Of a DNA stretch of 64,000 nt, positions 21,181-54,982 are shown one piece after another. The stretch is from the NCBI GenBank assembly GCA_033977485.1, contig CM066984.1:109029691-109093690 (forward strand). The letters run 5' to 3'. The position numbers were made by a program, and so were the translations under genes. The DNA is from Hydrangea macrophylla (Eukaryota > Streptophyta > Magnoliopsida > Cornales > Hydrangeaceae). Within the stretch, counting starts at the first letter, position 1, and every line of letters starts with the position of its first letter. The notes under the pieces were generated by a model. It was not told the DNA's origin and did not search any database. It saw nothing but the letters and a program-made list of their open reading frames with translations.

Positions 21181-24100
21181 ATGGATCCTTACAAGGTACT
21201 GTTTTCAAAACTAAAAGCTTCTAATAATCTCTTCTTTAATATTGTTGCTGGGTTTTGATTTTTTTTTTTTTAAATGTTTAGTCTGAAGATTGTGTGTTTC
21301 TTGATTTTTTTTTTTTTTGGTATCTTGTTTTGAATTCAGTAGTAGAGTATGTCTATTACATAGTTTTTTGATTCTGAAGGTCATAGTTTTCTATGGTATC
21401 TCTGAATTTCTCATAGTTAATTTGGTTTCTGCCCCTCTGTTTATTCCCACCAAGATAACTTAGGAAGAGTTAGGGTGGTGAAAATAAAATGATTGATTTC
21501 ATTTTCCATATTGTACTAGTTTACCAAAAATTTTAAAAAATATGGAATTTATTATTGCAGCTAAAATTAAATAGTTGTTTTTGCTTCTTTTCTCCTTAAT
21601 TTCCCTCTTAAGGCTTTGTTTAAGCTCTGTTTGGTTCATGGATTTTGTGAGAGGAAATAAAAGGGTAAGGAAAACAAGAAGGAAAAGTAATAATTTCATT
21701 GTGTTTTTTTTTACTTACTTAAATAACATTAAAAGTTAAAATTTTCTTAAAACGTAGTTGTAATAATTGATTAGAGGAAGGGAAATGAGTAAAGACTCAC
21801 AACTTCAAACTATTTTATCGTTTCCTTATTAACCAAGCAAAGGAAAAAGGTTTCCCTCTATGTTTTCTTTTTCTTTTCCTTTTTTTTTTTACCCTCCTTA
21901 AATCCAAGAACCAAATAACGCCTTAGTTTGCAGGTTTAGAGAAGGAAAACGAGAAGTGAATTATTCTCTGTGTTTTCTCTCAAATAAATTTCCCTCACTG
22001 CTTTCAAAATTCAGAACTAAAACTCAGAAATAGAGGAAGGAAAGTGACTTATAAAACACAATTATTTTTACATTTTTTTCTTTTTCTTTCGTATTTTTCT
22101 CGTTGTTTTACTTATCATCCAAAACAAAGAGAAGTGATTTACTCCGTATTTGCTCTTGCTTTCCTTCAGTAAATCCAATCGATGAACCAGACAAAGCATA
22201 AGTCACCAAAGGGGTCTTATCATGCTTACTGGGGTTTTTTTTTTTAATAAATAGATATTTGTCCGTGTTGCCAGATTTTCTGCAATAATTATTTTTTTTT
22301 CCAATACTTTTTCTTGTCTTTTTTTTTTTTTTTACTGGACTAATGTCCTTATTTCTTTTTGCTTAGCTTTTGAAGAACTAGTCTATGTTATTAACTTATT
22401 ATAGCTGGGTGTTGTTGAGTTTTCTTAAATTTATTTATAATTTCTAAATTAATTTCACAGTATCGTCCATCAAGTGCATACAACTCCCCATACTTCACTA
22501 CAAATTCTGGTGCTCCAGTTTGGAACAACAACTCATCTCTTACTGTTGGTTCAAGAGGTATATATGAGCTGTATATTGCTTTTCTTCATCTTAGAAATAT
22601 GTGTCCCTCAATGCATAATTTTGATTCTAGAACATGACACCAATATATTTTTACGGAGTAGGCGTCATGTCTGCTTTAATTTCTCAAATTTAACATGTTT
22701 TTATTCAATTTATATCATCTTCCTCACTATAGCCGTTAATGTTGTGTACTCTTGTTCCTATTTATTGCTTCAAGGTAAGGATGGATCTAAGGGGCGACCG
22801 CCTCCTAGATCTGTCCCTGCCTCAGGGGCTGTTTTGGGAACATTCCTAATCGGTTCTGCGATTAATGAGTGAACAATTCTGCATTATCAATGTTTGGTAG
22901 TTGCCTTTTTGTTGCAAGTCCATGCCCAATCTTAAAACACTCTTAAAACCAGGTTTGTTGCAACCCAATGTCATACTGATTTTCCATAAAAATTAAAAAA
23001 TATATATCTATATCTATATATATATAAAGATTAAGAATAGGACATATTTATGCACTCCCCAGGTCAATACATTAGGTGCCTGTTTTGAAATAAGAGATTC
23101 CTTTAAAAAGCTGCAAACTAGAGCTTTTTAAAAAAATCTGTTTTGTTAGCTTTAAAAAGGGATCAGATATTGTAAAAAGCTGCGAAAATGCTAATTTCAG
23201 CGGCTTTTTAAACAATCACTGCACCTTTAAGGTATTGTTGGCCCCTGAAAAAGCTATCCCAAACAGGCTCTAAATCCACGGTCATTTCTCTTAGGCTTTG
23301 TTTGTTTCATGAATTTTCTTGACAGGCCCAATTTTGCTTGAGGACTATCATTTGGTGGAGAAACTTGCGAATTTTGACAGGGAACGGATCCCAGAACGTG
23401 TGGTTCACGCCAGAGGAGCTAGTGCCAAAGGGTTCTTTGAGGTCACTCACGACATCTCTCACCTCACTTGTGCTGATTTCCTTCGCGCCCCTGGTGTCCA
23501 GACCCCTGTCATTGTTCGGTTCTCCACTGTTATACACGAGCGTGGCAGCCCTGAAACTCTGAGGGACCCTCGAGGTTTTGCTGTCAAGTTCTACACTAGA
23601 GAGGTAAGTATTCAAGTTCCTCCAGCCCTCGAGGTTTTGATTGTTGGAAAAATTACATTGATACAATTGGAAAACAGAAACAGATTCTTGACTATAAACA
23701 GGAAAATAAAACTTGAATAGAAACAGAATTACAATATGTAAACAGAAAGCAATAATTGGAAAAACTATAACAAAATAAGATCAAACCGAGGCCTGTGATA
23801 TTTCACAGTTTCCTTAAAACAGATTCGCCGCCTCACCAGAAGTGCTTGAGGATATCTCCGGCGTCTGTCTCCCAGGATACAGCGGCAATAACCAGCAGTA
23901 GACAAGTACGGTGTTCGACTGCTCCGGCGAACCAACTATGTTCTGTGTCTCTTTCAGGAAGGAATATTGGAAGGGAGGAAATAGCTCTTGTTTTTCTGAC
24001 TCTTAAATTTCTGAGGAGAAAGCTCAGAATATATAGGAATAAGGGGAGAAAGGATTGATTGGATGTACATTATGAATTTGTGAATTCATCCATGTATGTA

Positions 24101-26958
24101 CATTATGAATCTATTGATTCATCCATGTATATACATGAGTACATTATGTATTTGTGGATTCATCCATGTATGTACATTATGAATCTATAGATTCATCCAT
24201 GTATATACATGATTCATCTATGAATGTGCATTATCCATCGATGAGAATAAATACATTCATGTATATACATTTCCCATGCATTCATGTATGTACATTATAT
24301 AAATGTATTCAATGGATTTATTTCTCATTCACTCAATAATAATTTTGGACATGTAAATATACAAAGTTCATCTCCTCATGGAGGAGAACACAAATCCACA
24401 AGGACCCCATTCAAACTCTAAATGGGTCCCACATTTATTTGACCTCAAACATGGCCAAAATGAATTTTTATCCAACATTGATTGCTTTCGATGTTACTCA
24501 TGCACGACTAATTTGCTCAAACTGATACCTCGTGGCCAGGGAAATTTTGATCTGGTGGGAAACAACTTTCCAGTCTTCTTCATCCGGGATGGAATGAAGT
24601 TCCCAGACATGGTCCACGCTCTCAAACCAAACCCAAAGTCCCACATCCAAGAAAACTGGAGGATCCTCGACTTCTTCTCCCACCACCCAGAAAGCTTGCA
24701 CATGTTCACTTTCCTCTTCGATGACATCGGTGTTCCACAAGATTACAGACACATGGATGGCTCCGGTGTGAACACCTACAGTCTAATCAATAAGTCCGGA
24801 AAAGCACATTACGTGAAATTTCACTGGAAGCCCACTTGTGGAGTCAAGTCCTTGTTGGAGGAAGAGGCAATTAAAGTAGTAGGAGCCAATCACAGCCACG
24901 CCACTCAGGATCTTTACGACTCAATCACGGCTGGGAACTATCCCGAGTGGAAGCTTTTCATCCAGACAATCGATCCGGATCACGTGGACAGGTTTGATTT
25001 TGATCCACTCGATGTGACCAAGACTTGGCCGGAGGACATATTTCCATTGCAGCCAGTTGGGCGGTTGGTGTTGAACAAGAATATTGATAACTTTTTTGCG
25101 GAGAATGAGCAGCTTGCATTCTGTCCTTCTATTATTGTCCCAGGTGTTTATTACTCGGATGATAAGTTGCTGCAAACTAGAATTTTCTCTTATTCGGATA
25201 CTCAGAGGCACAGACTTGGACCGAACTATTTGCAGCTTCCCGCAAATGCCCCCAAGTGTGCTCAGCATAACAATCACCATGAGGGATTTATGAATTTTAT
25301 GCATAGGGATGAGGAGGTACTTTCTCTCTTTCTTCTCTCTTTCTGCAACATCCGTATGCATGTTTACTCGGATGACCAAAAATGAAAGTATGAAGATGCT
25401 CCATAATGAGCTTTCAAATTGTTCTTAAAGTGCCTAGAAACTGTACAATATGAAAAATGGTATAACGTGCCATCTTCGATGACTAATTTTCAATTTTGTC
25501 TCTTTCCCCCTCTTGATCTCTACGTGGTTCATGGATTTGGTGTGGTAAAGGGAAAGAAGATACGGAGAAAAACGCTTTTCTTTGTTTGCTTACATAGAAA
25601 AACAGTGAGGGAAATAGCAAAGAAAAGAAACTAAGGTGAAAAATAAGTTAAAATTTTGAATTTTGAGGCACTTACCTACCTATATTCTTGAGTTCCTATT
25701 GAATTTTGAAAATTGTAATTTCTAAGTTTTTTAAGCATGAAGGAAATCACTATGCAAATAGTTTCCCTTATCCTTTTCCGCAAACCAAACAAAGCCTTGA
25801 GGTGGTATAATTTTTTTATGATGGTTTTTCAGGTCAACTACTTCCCGTCAAGGTATGACCCTGTCCGACATGCCGAGAGGTACCCAATCCCTCCTGCTAT
25901 ATGCACCGGCAAACGTGAAAAGGTTTGTTTCTCTTGTGCTGTTGTTCAACATATAAAATACTGGACTCTGATCCAACTTCAATTCAGAACAGGTTAATCA
26001 TATGGTTATATTATAGACTGTTGTTCTCTTTCTTTGCTATTCTAATGGTCAAGCTTGAATGAGGTCACTGATTAGTGTCATTGGCCATCTCTTTCTCTTG
26101 TGTTATTGCAGTGCGTAATTGAGAAGGAAAATAATTTCAAGCAGCCTGGGGAGAGATACCGTTCCTTTACTCCAGACAGGTATTCTTGTGTCCTAGTCTA
26201 TTAGACATTCACCATTGATTAGATTATATGGCTTTTTTTTTTTAATATAAATATTTAATTCTTGTTTATCTTAGTCCATTAGAGATTTTTCAATTATTTG
26301 AATTTGTACATTTTTTTTATTATTTATTTTTACTTTTACAGGCAAGAACGGTTTATCTGTCGATGGGTTGACGCCTTGTCCGACCCAAGGATCACTCATG
26401 AGATACGTTCTATTTGGATATCATACTGGTCTCAGGTGAACTTTTGACATCTAATTACACATTCATAACATATTTGGTTGTCACTTGAATTCGAATAGCC
26501 TCGGTTAATAATTTATGTGTAGTGCCTTAAGTTGAACTCGTAATCATGAATGAACCAATTAGGATAAATATGACTCTTCATCCTCTTTCTTCGTATATGC
26601 TCATTACTATATTTTCTTAGAATACCAAAATTCATGATTTTCAGTAGTGACAACAATTTTACAAATAGAACCATTTAAGATCGTTGTCAAAACGCCCAAA
26701 CATGCCATAATTTCGATGAACCCATTGGTGATTGCTTATATCCCTCCACCCTAACTCAACCGAAATTATAAGCAAGACTCAGGGGTGTTCATCCTTAGAT
26801 TGTCAAACATCCACATCGGCAAGTACTTTTATGAGATTTATTTGAAGTTTATAGATAAAGAAACGAAAGTGATGCGTTCTTGTGTTGCGTGTTTTCAGGC
26901 TGACAAGTCTCTTGGTCAGAAGCTCGCCTCTCGTCTCAACATTAGGCCAAGCATCTGA
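21181..26958 (+). CDS. CAT: Catalase (492 aa, 8 exons)
   Basis: Haem catalase, which decomposes hydrogen peroxide to water and oxygen in peroxisomes. Exons: 21181-21195, 22461-22557, 23326-23603, 24540-25316, 25833-25922, 26112-26179, 26342-26435, 26899-26958. All introns are GT-AG and all phases join, giving 1479 nt (492 codons plus TGA), the usual plant catalase length. The active-site block [15 protein letters not shown] contains His65. Asn138 is in [14 protein letters not shown]. The haem-ligand Tyr lies in [14 protein letters not shown] (about 348). The C-terminus [11 protein letters not shown] matches the plant peroxisomal targeting region. The start [17 protein letters not shown] is standard. 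Exon 1 holds only five codons. Intron 3 (936 bp) is mostly a minus-oriented solo LTR. I see no lesion in the reading frame. Which catalase class it belongs to is not decided. Confidence 0.97.
21611..21926. mobile_element. Tourist-like MITE in catalase intron 1
   Basis: TAAGGCTTTGTTTAAGC and GTTTGGTTC near the left are mirrored by GAACCAAATAACGCCTTA on the right. GGCxTTxTTTGGTTC ends with a TAA/TTA target are typical of Tourist elements. The boundary is approximate and the arms are degraded. Confidence 0.45.
23071..23275. mobile_element. MITE-like inverted repeat in catalase intron 2
   Basis: TTAGGTGCCTGTTTTG on the left and CCAAACAGGCTCTAA on the right form an imperfect inverted pair. AAAAAGCTGC/GCTTTTTA repeats occur inside. 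Tourist-like ends, but a consistent 3-bp TSD is not visible. Confidence 0.4.
23642..24477 (-). mobile_element. Solo LTR (836 bp) inside catalase intron 3
   Basis: It begins TGTTGGAAAAATT and ends AATTTTTATCCAACA (7-bp perfect terminal inverted repeat TGTTGGA/TCCAACA), flanked by TTGAT at 23637-23641 and 24478-24482. No PBS or coding sequence is present, so it is a solo LTR. Minus orientation is inferred from a minus-strand TATA (CCTATATATTC, about 24037-24027) followed by a T-rich U5. U3 carries short tandem repeats at 24063-24310. Its right end lies 62 bp before the exon 4 acceptor, close to where a branch point would be expected, yet the acceptor CGTGGCCAG is intact. Confidence 0.92.
24063..24310. 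repeat. Tandem repeats in the U3 of the intronic LTR
   Basis: Variants of ATTCATCCATGTATGTACAT and TATGAATCTAT recur at roughly 60-bp spacing at least four times. Repeated U3 modules often act as LTR enhancers; that role here is inference. Confidence 0.8.
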
Positions 26959-27286
26959 AGATGAATAAGCCCAGTAGGAATTGTCTTGGTGCAAAGAGCA
27001 AAAGCTTTACTAGAACATGAATTATGTGATTAGTGTTCATCTTGTATTCTAAAATAAGAAACTGGTTTGTGTCTATGAGTTACAAATTCTGGTTAAGTTC
27101 ATACTGGTACTCATTTTGATGGTTCCATGGGGGAATTGGCTCATTGTCATTCATGTACTTATATTGTTTACTATATCTAAACTCATCTTGATTAAAACTT
27201 TTATTACCAGTGTGTGACATTGCTTTCCCATTCAAGACATGGATTAAAGTACTTTATTATCGTAGTTTGAAGCGAATTGGATATCC
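26959..27286. other. Catalase 3' UTR and downstream DNA
   Basis: AT-rich sequence after the stop codon with no other gene. No polyadenylation site was chosen. Confidence 0.5.
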
Positions 27287-27289
27287 TTA

Positions 27290-27639
27290 GAGCATCTCCA
27301 CCCGAGATGCTATATCCAATGTTACATGCTAAAACGGCTCAATTTGACATCTTAAAAGCCTTCACCCGAAATGTTAAAAATTCTTGTGGCAAATGGCAAG
27401 TAGACCGTTTGCTATTGTTATTATTAAGGGCTGCTCGCTGCCATTTGAGTGTTTGGATTAAACAATTGTCACAAGATGACAGGAATTCAATATGTATAAC
27501 TATAATAAACTAATGAATTTGACATATTGGGTGGAGTTAATCACCAACCTAGTTGTCAAATTCCAATATGTCAAACGACCACATAAGCCTTCAAATGAAT
27601 TTGGTCTTTTGAAAATTGACATTTCGGTAGGAGATGCTC
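27290..27639. mobile_element. PIF/Harbinger (Tourist) MITE, TSD TTA
   Basis: The ends GAGCATCTCCACCCGA and GGTAGGAGATGCTC are flanked by TTA at 27287-27289 and 27640-27642. GAGCATCTCCA termini with a TTA target are a very common plant Tourist family. Length 350 bp, AT-rich, no coding. Confidence 0.88.
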
Positions 27640-28245
27640 TTATATGCTAGTTATTGTAGCATTCTATGTACATATTTATTTCATCCATCTATTGTTATGT
27701 TCTTCGTATATTTTATTTAAGGATAAGAAAGAAAGAACGACAGAGAAAATAATAAAAATATTTTAGATGTTGTTTGGGTAGTGCAAGAACCAGTTTGTAG
27801 CTCAGAAAAGAACTAGTTCTAAGTCCTTTGGTATCTTTGATAAAAAAAAAAAAAAAAAAGAAGTCCTTTTGGTGTTTGTATAGCTGTTCTTTTAATTATT
27901 AGTCACACTGAGTCTCACTTTTCTGATGAGTCATGCTGTTACTTTTCATTCTTTAGTTAATCTTTCTCCACAGATTCACTTGTTGGCGACCAAGGCAATG
28001 TATAGAAACTAGTTCTGTTTGTTTTGATGTAAAATGATTTCTGAAAAATATTTTTGTTAAGACCAAAACAAAGGAAAGCGATTCTAGAATAGAAGGAAAT
28101 TTAATTTTTATTACGGAGTACAATAAAGACACAACTACAGCATAGTTTGTATATACTGAATATACAATCTTAGAGGGGGTTTTAATAAAATTTTCAAAAC
28201 TCAAAAAGTAGGCCCTCTTTAATAGTGTCAGATTAGACGGTTTTA

Positions 28246-28523
28246 TGAAGGAAGAAGGAAACCATCCCCTGAAATGTGTTATTGAAGACTGCAAACTCTT
28301 ATTAACTAGCTGTAAGGGTACCCTCTCAAATGTTAAGAGAGGGAAACCAATGTGCTGATCTCCTTGCTAATGTTGGGGTAAACCAATGTAACCCCTTTGT
28401 TTTGCTACATTCTCCTTTACAGGAGCTTAGTAGGCCTTTATTAGCAGACTTGTCTGCAGTTAGCTTCCACAGAGGAAGTTAACCTGTTTTCCTTTTCCTT
28501 TCTACCAAAAAAAAAAAAAAAAT
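28246..28523 (+). mobile_element. 5'-truncated LINE with poly-A tail and 15-bp TSD
   Basis: Flanked by identical GATTAGACGGTTTTA at 28231-28245 and 28524-28538. The plus strand encodes the end of a LINE RNase H domain: IEDCKLLLTSCK, a one-base frameshift, then REGNQCADLLANVG and a stop at about 28482. It ends in a run of A at 28507-28522. Poly-A, a long variable TSD and 5' truncation are the signs of target-primed reverse transcription. Confidence 0.93.
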
Positions 28524-28569
28524 GATTAGACGGTTTTAGAGGCTGTTTGAAGAAGCTGTATAAATTTGA

Positions 28570-28754
28570 GAGAAATGCTAGGCACACACTTCAAACCATA
28601 TCCCAAATCACATCATTGCTTTAAATGCATGTACCCTGTGCTGTGTAAGTGGTGCACAAAAAAGTAAAAAAAATTTAAACAGCACAAAGTACATGCATTT
28701 AAAGCATAGAGTGTAGTTTAAGGTGTGGTTTGAGATGTGTGCCTAGCACTTCTC
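28570..28754. mobile_element. Mutator-like MITE (185 bp)
   Basis: The ends GAGAAATGCTAGGCACACA and TGTGTGCCTAGCACTTCTC are inverted. The flanks TAAATTTGA (28561-28569) and TAAATTTTA (28755-28763) match at 8 of 9 positions, as for a Mutator-type 9-bp TSD. Inner arms pair TTTAAATGCATGTAC with GTACATGCATTTAAA. Confidence 0.85.
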
Positions 28755-29049
28755 TAAATTTTAAGTATTTGATATAAATTATAAATGAAAAAGTTTAATA
28801 AATCTCGTAAAATTGATTACTTGTTAAACTAAATAGAAAGTGAGACTCCACTGAAACATAGGCGCTCCCAAACAGGAGCTTAAGTGGCCAGGGGCCCAGC
28901 TTACCTGGATACAAGTGTAGGACCTGTAGGTTTTGATTGTACTCTCACCAGAGATCTATCCAAACCCAAAACGATGAGCATTTATTCAGTTGAGCTTTCC
29001 GCCCAAAATTGCGTTTCGTTAAAATTGAAATTTCTTCTGCGTAACTTTG

Positions 29050-29404
29050 AACTAATAAATGGATCGTCCCATTCTGTTGACTGCTGCTTCGCTTTCCGTG
29101 GTCGCCTGACGCATTTCTCCAGACCAGACGCCCAAACACGCCCTCTGTGTTGTTCTGACTCTTGTCGGTAGCTCAAAACGAGGTTTTTGGGGTTTCGAGT
29201 TTGGACTGAACTCCGCAATTTGGATCTCTCACAGCACTTGTTCAGGCCATTGTCCGCTGCGATAACTCATCATCAGGCATATATACATTTTTTTTGATCT
29301 AGTATATATATACATGTGATATATATCACACATACACACTGTGTAGAATTACATACGTATGTCTGTGTGCATGTATGAGCGTTAAACATGATTTTTGAAT
29401 TATC

Positions 29405-29443
<39 letters not shown>

Positions 29444-29467
29444 CGATCGATCATCGATGTTGCTTAG
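29050..29467 (+). other. Probable 5' UTR exon of the SAC-domain gene
   Basis: A higher-GC, pyrimidine-rich leader-like stretch with a (CT)n run at 29411-29440 and a good donor (TTAG/GTGAAA) at 29467/29468 lies 2.5 kb before the SAC ATG. An acceptor TTGTAG near 31923 would join it to the ATG at 31948. This is inference from composition and splice motifs only; no transcript evidence. Confidence 0.35.
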
Positions 29468-30143
29468 GTGAAAATTTGAGTGTTCAGTGGGCAGTTGGAT
29501 CTAAAAGATCAAGTACTAAGGTTAAACTGGTGAATTTCTGGGAATGAAGAAGTTAATTGGAAAACAAAACAAAACTGTTAAATCTAAACTCAACTACTAA
29601 AAAAAGCTCTATGCTTTGAAATAAATAAATCTGGGATTTGAGGCTCAGAGGGGCAATATCTTATTGTTTTAATTTCAATGGATGGATGTGCACTGGGCAG
29701 AGAGAATTTAGTTTCATTAGTACAACTTCTATTAGCGAATGTTAGTGGAGAATTCTGAGTGAATCGTGTTGCTTTTACCTTGAAAAACATTCTAGAATTT
29801 TGGTGTTTGCAAAACCCAAATCCATTTTCTTGTATACCGGTGCGGCTGATATGTTTTATATGTTGTTCTACGTTATTGATTTTCACTTGCCTTTCATGAT
29901 GACTGAGGCATCCCGTGTCTTGGCTACTGGGACCAAAATTTCCCGCTTCATCAATATATTCTTTACTCTCTTTAGATAATTGCTCCTTCTCTTTTGGTCT
30001 ATTGAAGTCTCCGTGACGTTCATAGGCATTGGTGTACTTGTGGTCATTTCCTGGTCGCCAAAAAAGTTGTGCTTAGGAGATTTTTTAGTCTACTGTATAG
30101 TAAATATTAGGTTACTTTACTATTATCACCAACCTAGCTTTTT

Positions 30144-30264
30144 ACCGTGGGCGTCGAGCTATTTTTCCGCTGACCTCCTCTACAATGTCGTCTTTGCAAT
30201 AGAGTTTAACCACCAAGTTCGGAATGGATTGCCGTGGCTCCTCTATGCCTACGACACCAGAATA
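30144..30264 (-). pseudogene. rrn5: Diverged plastid-type 5S rRNA copy
   Basis: Read on the minus strand, this 121-bp stretch starts TATTCTGGTGTC and includes CGAACTTGGTGGTTAAACTC and GCGGAAAAATAGCTCGACGC, diagnostic of chloroplast 5S rRNA, not the nuclear 5S gene. By eye against the plastid sequence I remember, about 15 of 121 positions differ and the end is altered (GACGCCCACGG). The length fits a full-length copy. I cannot find 4.5S rRNA or trnR next to it. It is best explained as an old nuclear transfer of plastid DNA. Confidence 0.85.
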
Positions 30265-30332
30265 TAGAACCATGAACGAAGAATGCCATGAGAGGAAAGC
30301 ACATTGGCTAGTGATTGTGAGGCCCTTCTTAC

Positions 30333-30782
30333 CTATGTAGCACGGACACTTCACTTTGGGTGCCGTCTCCGTATCGTTTCCGTGTCAGACACCGACACTC
30401 ATCGGACACTCGTCACCACGTGTCAGACACGCTAACAAAAGTGTCTTAAATTTTCTGACATCGGACACACCTTGATCACGTGTCGGACACATGGCTGGAC
30501 ACGCAAGGGAACACGGCATGGTGGCCTCGCATTATAAATGCTTTTAAAGTTTTGAGGCATTAGTCTTAATATAGTAAAATTGGGGATAATCAATTGGTTT
30601 ATTTTACAATTATGGAAACAAGAATGGACACGAAACTGCAAATTGTATATTAAACTAAAAAATCTACTTATTTATTCGTCGTATCCTAGCGGTGTTCGTA
30701 TCCTGCATTTTTAGGATTTGTCGTGTCGACGTGTCCGTATCGTGTCGTGTCCGTGCCGCGTTTCCGTATCCATGCTACATAG
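30333..30782. mobile_element. hAT MITE with 8-bp TSD (GTGTC-rich family)
   Basis: It starts CTATGTAGCACGGACAC and ends CCATGCTACATAG, with flanks CTTCTTAC (30325-30332) and CTTATTAC (30783-30790), a 7/8 match. The interior is dense in CGTGTCGGACAC and CGTGTCCG motifs. Related elements occur at 41817, 42651 and 46510. Confidence 0.85.
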
Positions 30783-31664
30783 CTTATTACTGACTAGAGG
30801 TGACACCAACGGCCTCTACCCTTCCGTCCCTTATCTACTGATTAATTGATGCTTTAGCTTGTAATAAGTTTAGACTTGGGTACAAAGACTTGGAGAAAGA
30901 TAAAGCATTACTCGCTTCCTATACTCAATCTTAAGGAGAAATTTGCCAACTCTTATTATGCATGCTCGGATCTTATTTTCTCTCTTGAAATGTTTAATTG
31001 TGATGCGGGAAATGTTATGTCAAGCCTTTTCTTTTTTAATTTTATGATGCTTGGATAGGAGTCTTAGTCGTTGCTTTGGTAAGTACTTAAGCAACCCGGT
31101 CAACATCTAGGCACTTTGTTTACGATTCCTTGGAATGAGAGAATCAATAAATTTCATGAATAGGAGTTGTCTAAACTTTAAAGTAATTGGTTCTTATATT
31201 TGAATCCTTGATCAATTATATGTAGAGAGGCTGAGATTTAGAACGAGTTTCTTACACAACTAGACTGGTAGTCTTAAAGTGAAGTTGTTTATAGACTGTT
31301 GTGGATTAAAGGATGCCTATCTAATGAAGATAATTCCATAAAATGGCTACTGGGTGAATACTGATGGATTGTTCAGCAAAGTCAACCGACAAGATACAAA
31401 TTTCGTCATTTTGAAAAACAGTTCTATAATAAATGAGATGATTAGGACGGATGTGTTGTAAAATAAGAAGGATAGAATGAAAAAAGGAGTTTTTGATGGC
31501 AAGAGTGGCTGAGGTGCTAGAAATGGAATGACGGAATCCGAAGTATTTGGATTAAGGTTTCTTCAAGTAATTTCTTCTCAGTTGTAGTAAATTGTAGCTT
31601 GAACTGCCAAATCTCTATTCTATTTTTTATGTTTGGTTTAATTTCTCACGATGAACGTGTAATG

Positions 31665-31667
<3 letters not shown>

Positions 31668-31701
<34 letters not shown>
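31668..31701. repeat. (CT)n microsatellite
   Basis: About 16 uninterrupted CT units, 250 bp before the SAC start codon. Confidence 0.9.
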
Positions 31702-31702
<1 letters not shown>

Positions 31703-31947
31703 CTTTAAGAGAAACTCTAAATGTGTGATCCCTGTTTTTTCTGTTGCTTTTTTAATTTCATTTAGGAAGGTTAGTTGTACTTGTACACAAATCCAAATCG
31801 TGTTTATTTACTTCTCTCAAATTTAATATTTTATTTTTTTATGCTTCAGGAACTATCGTCCTTAATTGCCTTCTAGAAACTGGGAAACTGATTGATTTAA
31901 ACTCTTGTGTTATGTAAATTGTAGTTCTTAGTGACTGAATAGCAATT

Positions 31948-54982
<23,035 letters not shown>

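Noticed and set aside
24378..24539. N-terminal part of a 335-codon frame beginning [13 protein letters not shown] that runs into catalase exon 4
   Set aside because: This part is solo-LTR and intron sequence. A clean acceptor at 24538-24539 and catalase homology define exon 4 as starting at 24540.
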